Origin: Gordonia iterans
GTDB lineage: Bacteria > Actinomycetota > Actinomycetes > Mycobacteriales > Mycobacteriaceae
Direction: 5' to 3'
DNA: 64,000 nucleotides
Assembly: GCF_002993285.1 (NCBI RefSeq)
Contig: NZ_CP027433.1
Span: forward strand, 930,001 to 994,000
Position 1 is the first letter of the stretch; every line of letters starts with the position of its first letter. Made by a program: the position numbers and the translations under genes. Of the stretch, positions 1-7,991 are shown in pieces. The notes under the pieces were generated by a model. The model worked only from the letters and a program-made list of their open reading frames with translations, made no database searches and was not told where the DNA came from.

Positions 1-818
1 TCTCGGCCGACCCCGAGCACCAGGGGCTTCAGACGTGGCTTGCCGAGTATCCGCACCCCCGGCCGCCGCGGGAGGCGTGGGCGAGCGATCCCGTGTTCCA
101 GCAGATCGATGCCGGGCTGAGCCGGCATCACGTGGAGAACCCAGAGTTCATGGGGCTGCACTACATGGGCGCCGGCGAGGTCGAGGAGTGCTGGCAGCTC
201 CTGCGGCAGGACATTATGTCGATCTCCTACGAGTCCCTGGCGCATGTGCCGTCGTACTCGGCCTGGCTCGCGCAGCAGGACTGGACGCCCGCCTACGCCA
301 GACACAAGCGGAATCTGCAACTGATCGCGCTGAACGACCCGGCCAAGCGCTGGGTGCTGAAGAACCCGAGTCATCTCTTCGCGCTGGACGCGCTGATGTC
401 CGTGTACCCGGATGCGCTGGTGGTGCAGACGCACCGCGCACCGGAGACCATCGTCGCGTCGATGTGCAGCCTGGCCGCGCACGCGACGGCGGGCTACTCC
501 ACGGTCTTCACCGCGGAACGGATCGGAGCGACGCAGCTGGACCTGTGGTCGCGCGGCCTGCGGGAGTTCACCCGAGCGCGCCAGAAGTACGATCCCGCGC
601 AGTTCGTCGACGTCGACTTCGACGAGCTGCGCGCCGACCCGCACGGCGTCGTCGAGAAGGTCTACGCGGCGCTGGGCACCGAGCCGACCGACGAGGCGCG
701 CGCGGCGATGGACGCCCTGGACGCCGAGTCCCGTTCGGGGGATCGCCGCCCGCAGCACCGCTACTCGCTCGGCGACTACGGTCTCACCGTCGAGCAAGTC
801 CGCTCCGCTTTCGCCTGA
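1..818 (+). CDS. Sulfotransferase family protein, 3' part (5' end outside window)
   Basis: The frame is open from base 3 to the TGA at 816-818, so only the last 271 or so residues are in the window. The segment VVQTHRAPETIVASMCSL resembles the 3'-phosphate-binding strand and helix of PAPS-dependent sulfotransferases (HRxP followed by a conserved Ser), and WVLKNPSHLFALDAL is typical of the actinobacterial Stf-like group. The 5'-phosphosulfate loop must lie upstream and cannot be checked. These enzymes move sulfate from PAPS to hydroxyls of lipids, sterols or sugars in the cytosol. The substrate is unknown. PAPS could come from the cysD-cysNC pair at 9.3-12 kb. The next gene is convergent, with a 33-nt gap. 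Confidence 0.75.
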   Translation, partial: SADPEHQGLQTWLAEYPHPRPPREAWASDPVFQQIDAGLSRHHVENPEFMGLHYMGAGEVEECWQLLRQDIMSISYESLAHVPSYSAWLAQQDWTPAYARHKRNLQLIALNDPAKRWVLKNPSHLFALDALMSVYPDALVVQTHRAPETIVASMCSLAAHATAGYSTVFTAERIGATQLDLWSRGLREFTRARQKYDPAQFVDVDFDELRADPHGVVEKVYAALGTEPTDEARAAMDALDAESRSGDRRPQHRYSLGDYGLTVEQVRSAFA

Positions 819-851
819 CCCGATACGGCGAATCGGCCGGGAGCGACGGCG

Positions 852-2216
852 TCACCCGGTGAACCGCGCGAAGGACCGCGCCAGAACGTCGGTGAACTCG
901 TGGGGATCTTCGACGGCGGCGGGGTCGGAGTTGACGCCGACGAAGGCGGTGCCGTCGTAGGTGAGCAGCCCGACGTTGATCGCCGCCCCGGACTTCGGGG
1001 CGAACGGGACCAGCGTCCGCACTTTCGCGCCGCAGAGATAGACCGGCACAGGTGGGCCCGGGACGTTGGTGGCGGCGACGTCGACGCCCTTCATCAGCAT
1101 TCCGGCCAACTGCTCGGTGGCCGGGCCGGGTAGCAGTGCCATCGCCTTGTAGATCACCTCGGAGAGATTCAGCGCCGGGTCGCGCCGGGCGTCGTCGACC
1201 ACCCGATGCAGCTCCCGCAGACGCGCGGCGGGGTCGACGGCGGTGCACGGGACCAGGAACCTGGCGGGCACCCAGTGATTGCCGGTGGGGGCGTCGCCGG
1301 GTGAGCGCTGGTCGACCGGCATGTTGACCCGGAATGCGGTGAGCGGCCGGCCATGCGTGCGGTGGTACGTGTCGACCGCGTCGGCCACCGCGGCGATGAA
1401 GACGACGTTGAGGGTGACGCCGGCTGCGCGCGCCGCCTGCCTCAGCGGGTCCAGCGGCACGTCGACGACGGTGAAGACGCTAGCGAGCGACCGCCCGGAC
1501 ATCCACGACGACTTCGGCTCGCTCTGCGGAGCAAGCATGGCGGCAGCCGCCGCGGCGGTCCGGCCGGCCGTCGCGGTGGAGGCCAGGGGGTCGGTGAGCA
1601 GGGCCAGGGCGGCCCGGGCGGAGGCTTTCGCCGTTCCGCGCAACGTCTCCAGCAGGGCGCCGATCTCGAACTCGGCGGCCTGGAGCACCCGGTCGGCGAA
1701 CCCGGCGGGACGCGGCTCGGGCACTGGTGGCAGCGGACCGAGATCGCCCGGACTCGCCTGCAGGTCGAACAGAGCGGCGCTCATCGCCAGCCCGCCCATG
1801 CCGTCGGCCACCGAATGGTGGATCTTGATGACGATCGCGGCGCGGCCGTCGTCGTGCAGGCCGGTGAGGACGGCGATCTCCCACAGCGGGCGGGACCGGT
1901 CGAAGTCGGCCTCGCTCATCCGCGCGGCGTAGGCGAGTGCTCCGGCGATGTCGGAGTCCTCGTCCGGGAGCCGCCGCCACCGGAGGTGGTAGTCGGGATC
2001 GAAGTGCGGGTCGGTCTCCCAGCGCGGTGGCGCCGGTGAGAACGGGCTGCCAACGGCCCGCTGGCGCAGCCGGGGAAAGACCCGGGTGAGCCGGTCGGTG
2101 CGGGCGGCGAGCTGCGTGCGGTCGGGCGTCGTCTCCAGGACCGCCAAGGCGATGATGCCCGAGCGCAGCAGCGGGTCGCCTTCGATGCCGTACATCACGG
2201 CGTCGAACGCGCCCAT
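852..2216 (-). CDS. Wax ester synthase / diacylglycerol acyltransferase (WS/DGAT)
   Basis: The product of about 454 residues has the usual family length. The acyltransferase motif HHxxxDG is present as HHSVADG near residue 135, and the N-terminus MGAFDAVMYGIEGDP matches the family opening. It esterifies acyl-CoA to diacylglycerol or fatty alcohol at the membrane or lipid-body surface. The ATG at 2216 is preferred over the GTG at 2237 because AGGGA sits about 7 nt upstream of the ATG, while GGAGGC abuts the GTG. It is last in the minus-strand echA-fadE run (58-nt gap), suggesting acyl-CoA that is not oxidised can be stored. The exact acyl acceptor cannot be read from sequence. Confidence 0.88.
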   Translation of the reverse strand: MGAFDAVMYGIEGDPLLRSGIIALAVLETTPDRTQLAARTDRLTRVFPRLRQRAVGSPFSPAPPRWETDPHFDPDYHLRWRRLPDEDSDIAGALAYAARMSEADFDRSRPLWEIAVLTGLHDDGRAAIVIKIHHSVADGMGGLAMSAALFDLQASPGDLGPLPPVPEPRPAGFADRVLQAAEFEIGALLETLRGTAKASARAALALLTDPLASTATAGRTAAAAAAMLAPQSEPKSSWMSGRSLASVFTVVDVPLDPLRQAARAAGVTLNVVFIAAVADAVDTYHRTHGRPLTAFRVNMPVDQRSPGDAPTGNHWVPARFLVPCTAVDPAARLRELHRVVDDARRDPALNLSEVIYKAMALLPGPATEQLAGMLMKGVDVAATNVPGPPVPVYLCGAKVRTLVPFAPKSGAAINVGLLTYDGTAFVGVNSDPAAVEDPHEFTDVLARSFARFTG

Positions 2217-2294
2217 CCGTTCGTCCCTGGCGGCCACGCCTCCGATCGTCTCAGGTCGGCGGCGGTCACCACGCCAGGTTGCGCAGGTTCCGCT

Positions 2295-3344
2295 TCAGGA
2301 GATCCCGGACAGTGCGCGCCGCGGCGATCCGAAGAGCTGGGCGTCGGCCTGCGCTCGTTTGAAGAACAGGCCGATGTCGTGCTCGGCGGTGATCCCGATA
2401 CCGCCGTGCAACTGGATCGCCTGACCGCTCACCGTCACAAAGCCCTCGGAGCAGTAGACGTGGGCGGCCGCGGCGAGGGCGGCGGCGTCCGGATCGTCGT
2501 CGGCGACCGCGGCCACCGCGGCCGCCGACATCGATCGCATGGTCTCGACGAGTACGTACATGTCGGCCATCGTGTGCTTGAGAGCCTGGAACGAGGCCAG
2601 GGGGCGGCCGAACTGCGTGCGCGCCGTCGTGTGTTCCACGGTCAGCGCCAGCGCGCCCGCGGCGCCTCCGGTCTGCTCGGCAGACAGCAGCGCCCAGGCG
2701 AGCGTGCGCAACCGGTCGGACAGCCCCGTCGGGGCCGGGATGGTCTCGGACGGGGTCTGATCGAAGTGCACCCGGGCGAGCGGCCGGGTCGGGTCGAGCA
2801 CGGGCAGGCCGGTCACGGTGACCCCCGGAGCATCGGCGTCGACGTGGTGCAGAGTGACGCGGTCCGGTCCCGCAAGGACCAGGAAGGAGTCCGCTGACTC
2901 GCCGTCGATCACGTACTCGGCGGCGCCGCTGAGCAGGCCGGCCTCGGCCGTGACGCCGGGGGCGTCCCAGCCGGAGACACCCGCCCAGCACAGGGCGATG
3001 ATGTGCTCGCCCGTGGCGACGAGCGGAAGGAGCCGGGCGCACGACGCCGGGTCACCGGTCGCCAGCAGCGCGTCGATCGCCAGCACCGTGGTCAGCAGCG
3101 GCACCGGAGTCAGTGTCTCGCCGAGCGTCTCGATCACCACGGCGCTCTCCCGCGAAGTCGCACCTGCGCCGTCGTAGTGTTCGGGCACGGAGAGCGCCGC
3201 CACCCCGACGTCGCCGCTCAGCGTCTGCCAGAGCTCGGCGTGGTACCGGTGCTCGCTGGTGAGTGCGGCCCGCATCGCGGCGGGGCCGCCGCCGCGGCGC
3301 ACCACGTCGCGGACTGCGTCGGCCAGCGCGCTGTGCTCATCCAT
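2295..3344 (-). CDS. Acyl-CoA dehydrogenase family protein (FadE), short form
   Basis: This 349-residue protein carries the C-terminal acyl-CoA dehydrogenase signature: TARTQFGRPLASFQALKH (FAD-domain helix) and IQLHGGIGITAEHD near residue 315. The N-terminal helical and middle barrel domains are shorter than in single-chain MCAD-type enzymes (about 380-400 residues). No YEGT-type catalytic glutamate motif is visible at the C-terminus. Short FadEs of this type in mycobacteria commonly work as one half of an alpha2beta2 heterotetramer. The start overlaps the previous fadE stop by 8 nt (ATGGATGA), implying translational coupling. The partner is probably the 388-residue FadE two genes upstream. 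The substrate is not known. Confidence 0.85.
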   Translation of the reverse strand: MDEHSALADAVRDVVRRGGGPAAMRAALTSEHRYHAELWQTLSGDVGVAALSVPEHYDGAGATSRESAVVIETLGETLTPVPLLTTVLAIDALLATGDPASCARLLPLVATGEHIIALCWAGVSGWDAPGVTAEAGLLSGAAEYVIDGESADSFLVLAGPDRVTLHHVDADAPGVTVTGLPVLDPTRPLARVHFDQTPSETIPAPTGLSDRLRTLAWALLSAEQTGGAAGALALTVEHTTARTQFGRPLASFQALKHTMADMYVLVETMRSMSAAAVAAVADDDPDAAALAAAAHVYCSEGFVTVSGQAIQLHGGIGITAEHDIGLFFKRAQADAQLFGSPRRALSGIS

Positions 3345-4425
3345 GCCCGGTGCTCCTTGCGCTCGTCTCGCTCCGTGAGCTTGTCTCGCCCCTTGAGCTT
3401 GTCTCGCCCCTTGAGCTTGTCGAAAGGTCCTCCAGAATCCGCTGCCGATGCCACGCCGGCGTGCCCCACGCGGACCGGAGGGCCCGGGCTTTGGTCAGGT
3501 AGAGACTCAGGTCGTGCTCCGCGGTGTAGCCGATCGCGCCGAGCACTTGCAGGGAACGCCGTGCGGCGAGGTCGGCGGCGTCCGAGGCGGCGACCTTGGC
3601 CGCCGAGACGTCGAGCCGGTCCCCGGTGACAGCCGCGCCCCAGATCAGCGGCCGGGCCATCTCCACGGCGATCGCCACGTCCGCGAGATGATGCTTGACC
3701 GCCTGGAACTCGCCGATCGCCCGGCCGAACTGGTGGCGTGCCTTGGCGTAGTCGGCGGCGATCTCCAGCATGGCCGAGGCGAGGCCCAGCGACTGCGCCG
3801 CGGTGGCGAGCGCACCGAGGTCGAGATGGTTTCGACGCGGTCTCGCCCTGGCGGGCTCGACCGGCTCAACCATCGAGGTGGTCGGCTCAGCCATTGAGGT
3901 GGCCGGATCGACCATCGGTGCGACCGGCTCCACCTCAGCCACGCAGCGGGTGGGGTCGACGGTGGGCAGGGCGGTTCCCGCTCGTCCCCGGAACAGGCCG
4001 TCGTCGGTGACGAGGTAGACCGCGGAGTCGTCCGGATCGGCGGCGCGGGGCTGGCGCGGCGGTGCCGCGCAGGTGGCGAGGCGCTTACCGCTCAGGAGCG
4101 CAAGCAGTTCGTCGTCGAGTCGTGCGTCGCTCAGCAGGGCCGGAACCACCGCGAAAGTCTCCGCCACCGGTCCGGGCAGGCAGGCGCGGCCGAGCTGTTC
4201 GACGGCCACCACCATCTCGACGGCGCCGGCGCCGCTGCCGCCGAGGTCGTCGTCGACCAGGAGCCCGGTGATGCCGGCCTCGGCCAGCGCCCGGTACACG
4301 GCCAGTCCCGGTGCGTGATCACCGTCCGCCCAGGCGCGGGCCACGGTGACGCCGCCGGAACGAGCGGTGATCGCCGCGACGGTCTGCGCCAGATCGTCGT
4401 GCAGGGAATCGAGTCGGAAATCCAT
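3337..4425 (-). CDS. Acyl-CoA dehydrogenase family protein (FadE18-like) with repeat-encoded inserts
   Basis: The ATG at 4425 gives 362 residues starting MDFRLDSLHDDLAQTV, 2 nt after the stop of the preceding fadE. The conserved C-terminal part reads KARHQFGRAIGEFQAVKHH and GAIGYTAEHDLSLYL, as in the other short FadE here, and a YEGT-type catalytic motif is absent. Two low-complexity stretches are unusual. One is a Pro/Glu/Thr/Met-rich insert before HLDLGALA, from three 21-nt repeats at 3863-3925. The other is a Ser/Arg/Glu/Thr tail from three 18-nt repeats at 3365-3418. By order (echA, long fadE, short fadE) it resembles Rv1935c-Rv1934c-Rv1933c (echA13, fadE17, fadE18), recalled rather than searched. 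It is probably a heterotetramer subunit. Confidence 0.83.
   Translation of the reverse strand: MDFRLDSLHDDLAQTVAAITARSGGVTVARAWADGDHAPGLAVYRALAEAGITGLLVDDDLGGSGAGAVEMVVAVEQLGRACLPGPVAETFAVVPALLSDARLDDELLALLSGKRLATCAAPPRQPRAADPDDSAVYLVTDDGLFRGRAGTALPTVDPTRCVAEVEPVAPMVDPATSMAEPTTSMVEPVEPARARPRRNHLDLGALATAAQSLGLASAMLEIAADYAKARHQFGRAIGEFQAVKHHLADVAIAVEMARPLIWGAAVTGDRLDVSAAKVAASDAADLAARRSLQVLGAIGYTAEHDLSLYLTKARALRSAWGTPAWHRQRILEDLSTSSRGETSSRGETSSRSETSARSTGHG
3365..3418 (-). repeat. Three tandem 18-nt repeats inside a fadE C-terminus
   Basis: Units at 3365-3382, 3383-3400 and 3401-3418 begin GTCTCG and end TTGAGCTT. The last two are identical. A partial unit GTCGAAAGG follows. The period is a multiple of three, so the host fadE keeps its frame and ends in a Ser/Arg/Glu/Thr repeat tail. 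Confidence 0.9.
3863..3925 (-). repeat. Three tandem 21-nt repeats inside the same fadE
   Basis: Units 3863-3883, 3884-3904 and 3905-3925 share the pattern GG(C/A)TC(A/G)(A/G/C)CCAT. The core GGCTCAACCATCGAGG is also part of the dispersed element at 43980-44102. They encode a seven-residue repeat rich in Pro, Glu, Thr and Met between the domains of the acyl-CoA dehydrogenase. Confidence 0.85.
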
Positions 4426-4427
4426 CG

Positions 4428-5594
4428 TCAGCGGCCTCCGCGGGGTAGGCCGAGCAGGCGCTCGGCGATCACATTGCGCTGAATCTCGTTGGTACCGGCG
4501 TAGATCGGTCCGGAGAGCGAGAACAGGTAGCCGTCGAGCCAGGGCGTCGGCAACTCGGCGTCCGAGCCGAGGAGGTCCAGCGCGGTCTGGTGCGCGGCGA
4601 TGTCCCACTCGGACCAGAAGACCTTGTTGATCGACGACTCCATGCCCAGCTGTCCGCCCGCGGCGAGTCGGCTGACGGTCTGATATGTGGAGAGCTCGTA
4701 GGCGCGGGCGCCGATCCAGGCGTCAGCCACCGCGGCGTCGGCGCCTGCGGCGGACGGCGTCTCGTCGCGCCGTTCTCGCCAGAGGTCGATCAACCGATCC
4801 GTGGTCGCCAGGAACCGCCCCGGTGAGCGGAGCGAGAGACCGCGTTCGTTGGCGGCGGTGCTCATGGCCACCTTCCAGCCGTCGTTCACCGCCCCGATCA
4901 CGCCGGACGTTCCCGGGTCGGCGGGGTCGTCGGGCACGAAGACGTCTTCCAGGAACAGTTCGGCGAAGCCGGCCTCACCGTCGAGCTGGGCGATCGGGCG
5001 TACCGTGACGCCGGGTGCGCGCAGGTCGAACATGAAGTAAGTGAGGCCGCGGTGACGGGTCTGGTCCGGATCCGTCCGGAAGAGCCCGAAGCCGAGGTCG
5101 GCGAAGCTGGAGCGGGAACTCCAGGTTTTCTGTCCGTTGAGCAGCCAGCCCCCGTCGGTCCGGGTGGCGGTCGAGCGCAGGGATGCGAGGTCGCTGCCCG
5201 CCTCCGGCTCGCTCCAGGCCTGGCCCCAGATGTCGTCGGCGCGGGCCATGCGCGGCAGGATCCGGGAGAGCTGATCGGGATGCGCGTGCTCGAACAGCGT
5301 GGGCGCCAGCAGGAAGATGCCGTTCTGGGAGACGCGCCCCGGCGCACCCGAGCGGTAGTACTCCTCCTCGAAGATCAGCCAGTGCAACAGCGGCTCGTCG
5401 CGCCCGCCGTACTCGGCCGGCCAGCTCACCACCGACATGCGGTCGGCGGCCAGCTCCGCCTCCCAGGCGCGGTGCGCCTCGAAGCCCTCGGCGGTGTCCA
5501 TCGACGGCAGCGGATCGGCGGGAACGTGGTCGGCGAGCCAGTGGCGGACCTCGGCGCGGAAGGCGCGCGCGTCGTCGTCGAACGTCAGGTCCAT
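4428..5594 (-). CDS. Acyl-CoA dehydrogenase (FadE17-like), long form
   Basis: The ATG at 5594 shares one base with the stop of echA (TGATG) and gives 388 residues, the normal acyl-CoA dehydrogenase length. Visible family features are QAWSEPEAGSDLASLRS (FAD/substrate loop near residue 115), TWSSRSSFADLGFGLFR, and the C-terminal SGPIYAGTNEIQRNVIAERL. In MCAD the residue before GT is the catalytic glutamate; here it is alanine, so the base must lie elsewhere, as in the helix-G type enzymes, or be supplied differently. It introduces the alpha,beta double bond in acyl-CoA and passes electrons to ETF. It is likely paired with the short FadE encoded 2 nt downstream. Confidence 0.87.
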   Translation of the reverse strand: MDLTFDDDARAFRAEVRHWLADHVPADPLPSMDTAEGFEAHRAWEAELAADRMSVVSWPAEYGGRDEPLLHWLIFEEEYYRSGAPGRVSQNGIFLLAPTLFEHAHPDQLSRILPRMARADDIWGQAWSEPEAGSDLASLRSTATRTDGGWLLNGQKTWSSRSSFADLGFGLFRTDPDQTRHRGLTYFMFDLRAPGVTVRPIAQLDGEAGFAELFLEDVFVPDDPADPGTSGVIGAVNDGWKVAMSTAANERGLSLRSPGRFLATTDRLIDLWRERRDETPSAAGADAAVADAWIGARAYELSTYQTVSRLAAGGQLGMESSINKVFWSEWDIAAHQTALDLLGSDAELPTPWLDGYLFSLSGPIYAGTNEIQRNVIAERLLGLPRGGR

Positions 5595-6496
5595 CAGCCG
5601 CGCGCTCCTTGCTCGCCGGCCGACCGCATCGATCGGGCGTCCATGCCACCGAGTGAGTCGCCGCCGGATTCGGCGTTTGCGCTGTGCGCGTAGTGGTGCC
5701 AGCCGAACACCGAGTCCATCGCATTGCGCAGGCCCATCTGGTCCTCGCAGATGTTGACGGCCTTCTTGCTCAGGAACAGGCCCTGCATGGGCATGGCGAC
5801 CATCGTGGCGGTGATGTCGTCGACCTTGGCGGCCAGCTCGTCCCGCGGGACGACGTGGTTGACCATGCCCCAGTCGAGTGCCTGCTGCGCGCTGAACCGC
5901 TCGCCGGTCATCAGGATCTCCTTGGCGCGGCGGGCGCCGAGGACGTAGGCGTGGGCGAAGTACTCCACACCCGGAATACCCATGCGCGCAACAGGATCGG
6001 AGAAGAAGGCGTCGTCGGAGGCGACGATGAAGTCGGCCGCCCAGGCGAGCATCAGCCCGCCCGCGATGCACGCGCCGTGCACCTGCGCGATCAGCGGCTT
6101 GGGCATGTCGCGCCACCTGCGGCACATGCCCAGGTACACCTCGATCTCGCGAGCCAGTCGCTGGTCGGCGCCGGTCTTACCGGTGTGATCCCAGTGCAGC
6201 GTCGCGGCGTTGGGGTAGTAGGTGTCGAAGTCGCGTTCGGGGGTGCCGATGTCGTGGCCCGCGGAGAAGTGCTTGCCGTTCGCGCGCAGCACGATCACCT
6301 TCACCGCGTCGTCGTCGGTGGCCTTCCGGAACGCCGCATCGAGGGAGTAGGTCATCACCGAGTTCTGGGCGTTGCGGTATTCGGGGCGGTTCAGCGTCAC
6401 GTAGGCGACCGCCCCGTCGGTCTCGTAGGCGACCGGCGCCGAATCGGCGGTCAGTTCGTCGGGCCCGAGGGCGGGTGGGATGACGGCGTCGTTCAT
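5594..6496 (-). CDS. Enoyl-CoA hydratase / crotonase family protein (EchA)
   Basis: The 300-residue protein has the crotonase oxyanion-hole segments KHFSAGHDIG (about residue 77) and HGACIAGGLMLAWAADFIVA (about 144). It would hydrate 2-enoyl-CoA in the cytosol, the step after the FadEs encoded downstream in the same operon. It is longer than the minimal crotonase (about 260) by an N-terminal tail and a 15-residue insert after the first motif. The start ATG is 7 nt after a TACAGT -10 box, so the mRNA is probably leaderless. A palindrome CAAGTGCTTG lies just upstream. Order and size resemble echA13 of M. tuberculosis, from memory. A closely related crotonase activity (isomerase, hydrolase) is possible. 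Confidence 0.87.
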   Translation of the reverse strand: MNDAVIPPALGPDELTADSAPVAYETDGAVAYVTLNRPEYRNAQNSVMTYSLDAAFRKATDDDAVKVIVLRANGKHFSAGHDIGTPERDFDTYYPNAATLHWDHTGKTGADQRLAREIEVYLGMCRRWRDMPKPLIAQVHGACIAGGLMLAWAADFIVASDDAFFSDPVARMGIPGVEYFAHAYVLGARRAKEILMTGERFSAQQALDWGMVNHVVPRDELAAKVDDITATMVAMPMQGLFLSKKAVNICEDQMGLRNAMDSVFGWHHYAHSANAESGGDSLGGMDARSMRSAGEQGARG

Positions 6497-6503
6497 ACCC
6501 TCG

Positions 6504-6530
6504 ACTGTAACCTAACAAGTGCTTGGTTGG
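6504..6530 (-). promoter_or_regulatory. echA-fadE promoter with KstR2-like operator
   Basis: On the minus strand a -10 box TACAGT occupies 6509-6504. Directly upstream, 6514-6527 matches the published KstR2 motif AnCAAGnnCTTGnT at every fixed position, and outer bases 6511-6512 and 6529-6530 continue the dyad. The box overlaps the region between -10 and -35, a place where a TetR-type repressor would block polymerase. KstR2 itself controls late sterol-ring catabolism; another TetR regulator with a similar site is equally possible. Confidence 0.65.
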
Positions 6531-6606
6531 TAGGCGACTGGTCGACAGCGGGCTGAAGGCTGAGTGCAGTCGGGTCCGGTAGAGATTCCTCCCGTGAGTC
6601 GGCTCT

Positions 6607-6662
6607 CTATTTGATCTACGATAGGTTCTAGATCAAATAGCCATCTCTATCCGGGTGGCTAT
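6607..6662 (+). promoter_or_regulatory. Two nested inverted repeats upstream of fic
   Basis: A perfect 12-bp inverted repeat CTATTTGATCTA / TAGATCAAATAG lies at 6607-6618 and 6629-6640 with a 10-nt spacer. A second, ATAGCCA / TGGCTAT at 6637-6643 and 6656-6662, overlaps its right arm. The stretch is AT-rich compared with its surroundings and ends 27 nt before the fic start. It is a plausible operator pair for the fic promoter; the binding protein is unknown. Confidence 0.6.
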
Positions 6663-6688
6663 CTGGTGTGATGTGGAGGGAGTCTCTG

Positions 6689-7954
6689 ATGGCGTACCGG
6701 ACGCTGAAGACGATCTTCCACCAGCGTGATCGGGAAGGGGCCGACGCGGAGGAACGTGCTCGGAGGGAATCGCCCGCGGCGCTGCACTGGGACCTGATGG
6801 TCGGTGAACACTCGATGTTCGCGCTGGTGACGCCGGAGGTTGCGGCGCTGATCGAGCGGATCATGGCCTTCGAACCGAAGATCCGGGCCGAGTGGGGCGA
6901 ACTGCCGGAGCGGGCACGCAGCCACTATCTGCGCCAGATGGTGATCGACGAGATCCAGGCGACGAACGAGATCGAACATGTCCGTTCGACTCGGAAGGAG
7001 ATCGGCGAGGCGCTGCGGGCATTGCGGTCCGAGCGCCCCGCCACGGACAAGAGGTTCATGGAGATGGCGCGCCTCTACCTCGGTATCGGCCAGGACGAGG
7101 CGAAGGATCCTCGGACGCTGGACGACGTCCGCGCCTTGTACGACAAGGTGACTCAGGGTGAGATCCGCGATGAGGATGCGCCCGACGGCCGACGATTCCG
7201 GCAGGGGCCGGTGTCCATCGAATCGGGAACCAAGGTGGTGCACACGGGTCTGGTGCCGGAGTCGGCGATCGACGACGCGCTGACGCTGATGCTGAGTCAG
7301 AGCCGCGACGACTCGATTCCTCGGCTGGTCAGGGTGGTGGTAGCGCACTTCATCTTCGAGTACGCGCACCCGTTCTACGACGGCAACGGCCGGACCGGGC
7401 GCTACCTTCTCTCGCTGGAGCTGCGGCAGGTGCTTGCTCCGTACGCCAGTCTGGCGCTGTCGGCCACTGTCGCCGACAATAAGGACCGCTACTACCGCGC
7501 GTTCGCGGACGCCGAGCATCCGCTGAATCGCGGAGACCTGACACCGTTTCTGACCGACATGCTCGAGATCATCGCGGAGGCCCAGCATCGTTTGCTGCTC
7601 GACCTCTCGGATCTACGGCAGAAGATCGAGGCTCTCCGGGCGCGTCTGTGCGCTCTCGTCGAGGACCAGCGGTTCCCGACGAACGTGGGTCTCGATCCCG
7701 AGGTGGGCATGTCGATCGACCGCGATGACATCGGCGCGATCCTGTTCGCCCTGGGCCAGTCCCGCTACTTCGACGCCGACGGAGCCGTGAAACTGCACAC
7801 CCTGGCCGACGCGGCCGAGCGTTCCGCTCAGTTCGTCCGTCCCCGGCTTCAGCTTCTCGACGATGCCGGCGTCATCGAGACGGTGACGAGGAAGCCGCTG
7901 CGCTTCCGGCTCACCCCGCGGGGCGCCTCTCTCCTCGAGCTCGTGGCGGGGTAG
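6689..7954 (+). CDS. Fic domain protein (AMP-transferase family) with C-terminal winged helix
   Basis: Fic proteins transfer AMP, or other nucleotide parts, from NTPs to hydroxyls of target proteins. The catalytic motif is complete: HPFYDGNGRTGR near residue 230. An N-terminal inhibitory-helix candidate reads TNEIEH near residue 90, fitting class II Fic architecture, with His where Gly or Asn of (S/T)xxxE(G/N) is usual. The last 90 or so residues (LHTLADAAERSAQFVRPRLQ to LRFRLTPRG) look like a winged helix. The start ATG at 6689 is chosen because GGAGGGAG lies 6 nt upstream; GTG 6668 and ATG 6671 lack a site. No separate antitoxin gene is adjacent, so autoinhibition in cis is likely. Targets are unknown. 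Confidence 0.88.
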   Translation: MAYRTLKTIFHQRDREGADAEERARRESPAALHWDLMVGEHSMFALVTPEVAALIERIMAFEPKIRAEWGELPERARSHYLRQMVIDEIQATNEIEHVRSTRKEIGEALRALRSERPATDKRFMEMARLYLGIGQDEAKDPRTLDDVRALYDKVTQGEIRDEDAPDGRRFRQGPVSIESGTKVVHTGLVPESAIDDALTLMLSQSRDDSIPRLVRVVVAHFIFEYAHPFYDGNGRTGRYLLSLELRQVLAPYASLALSATVADNKDRYYRAFADAEHPLNRGDLTPFLTDMLEIIAEAQHRLLLDLSDLRQKIEALRARLCALVEDQRFPTNVGLDPEVGMSIDRDDIGAILFALGQSRYFDADGAVKLHTLADAAERSAQFVRPRLQLLDDAGVIETVTRKPLRFRLTPRGASLLELVAG

Positions 7955-7991
7955 GTGCCACGCGGCAGTCAGCGCGCCGTACCACTCGGCG

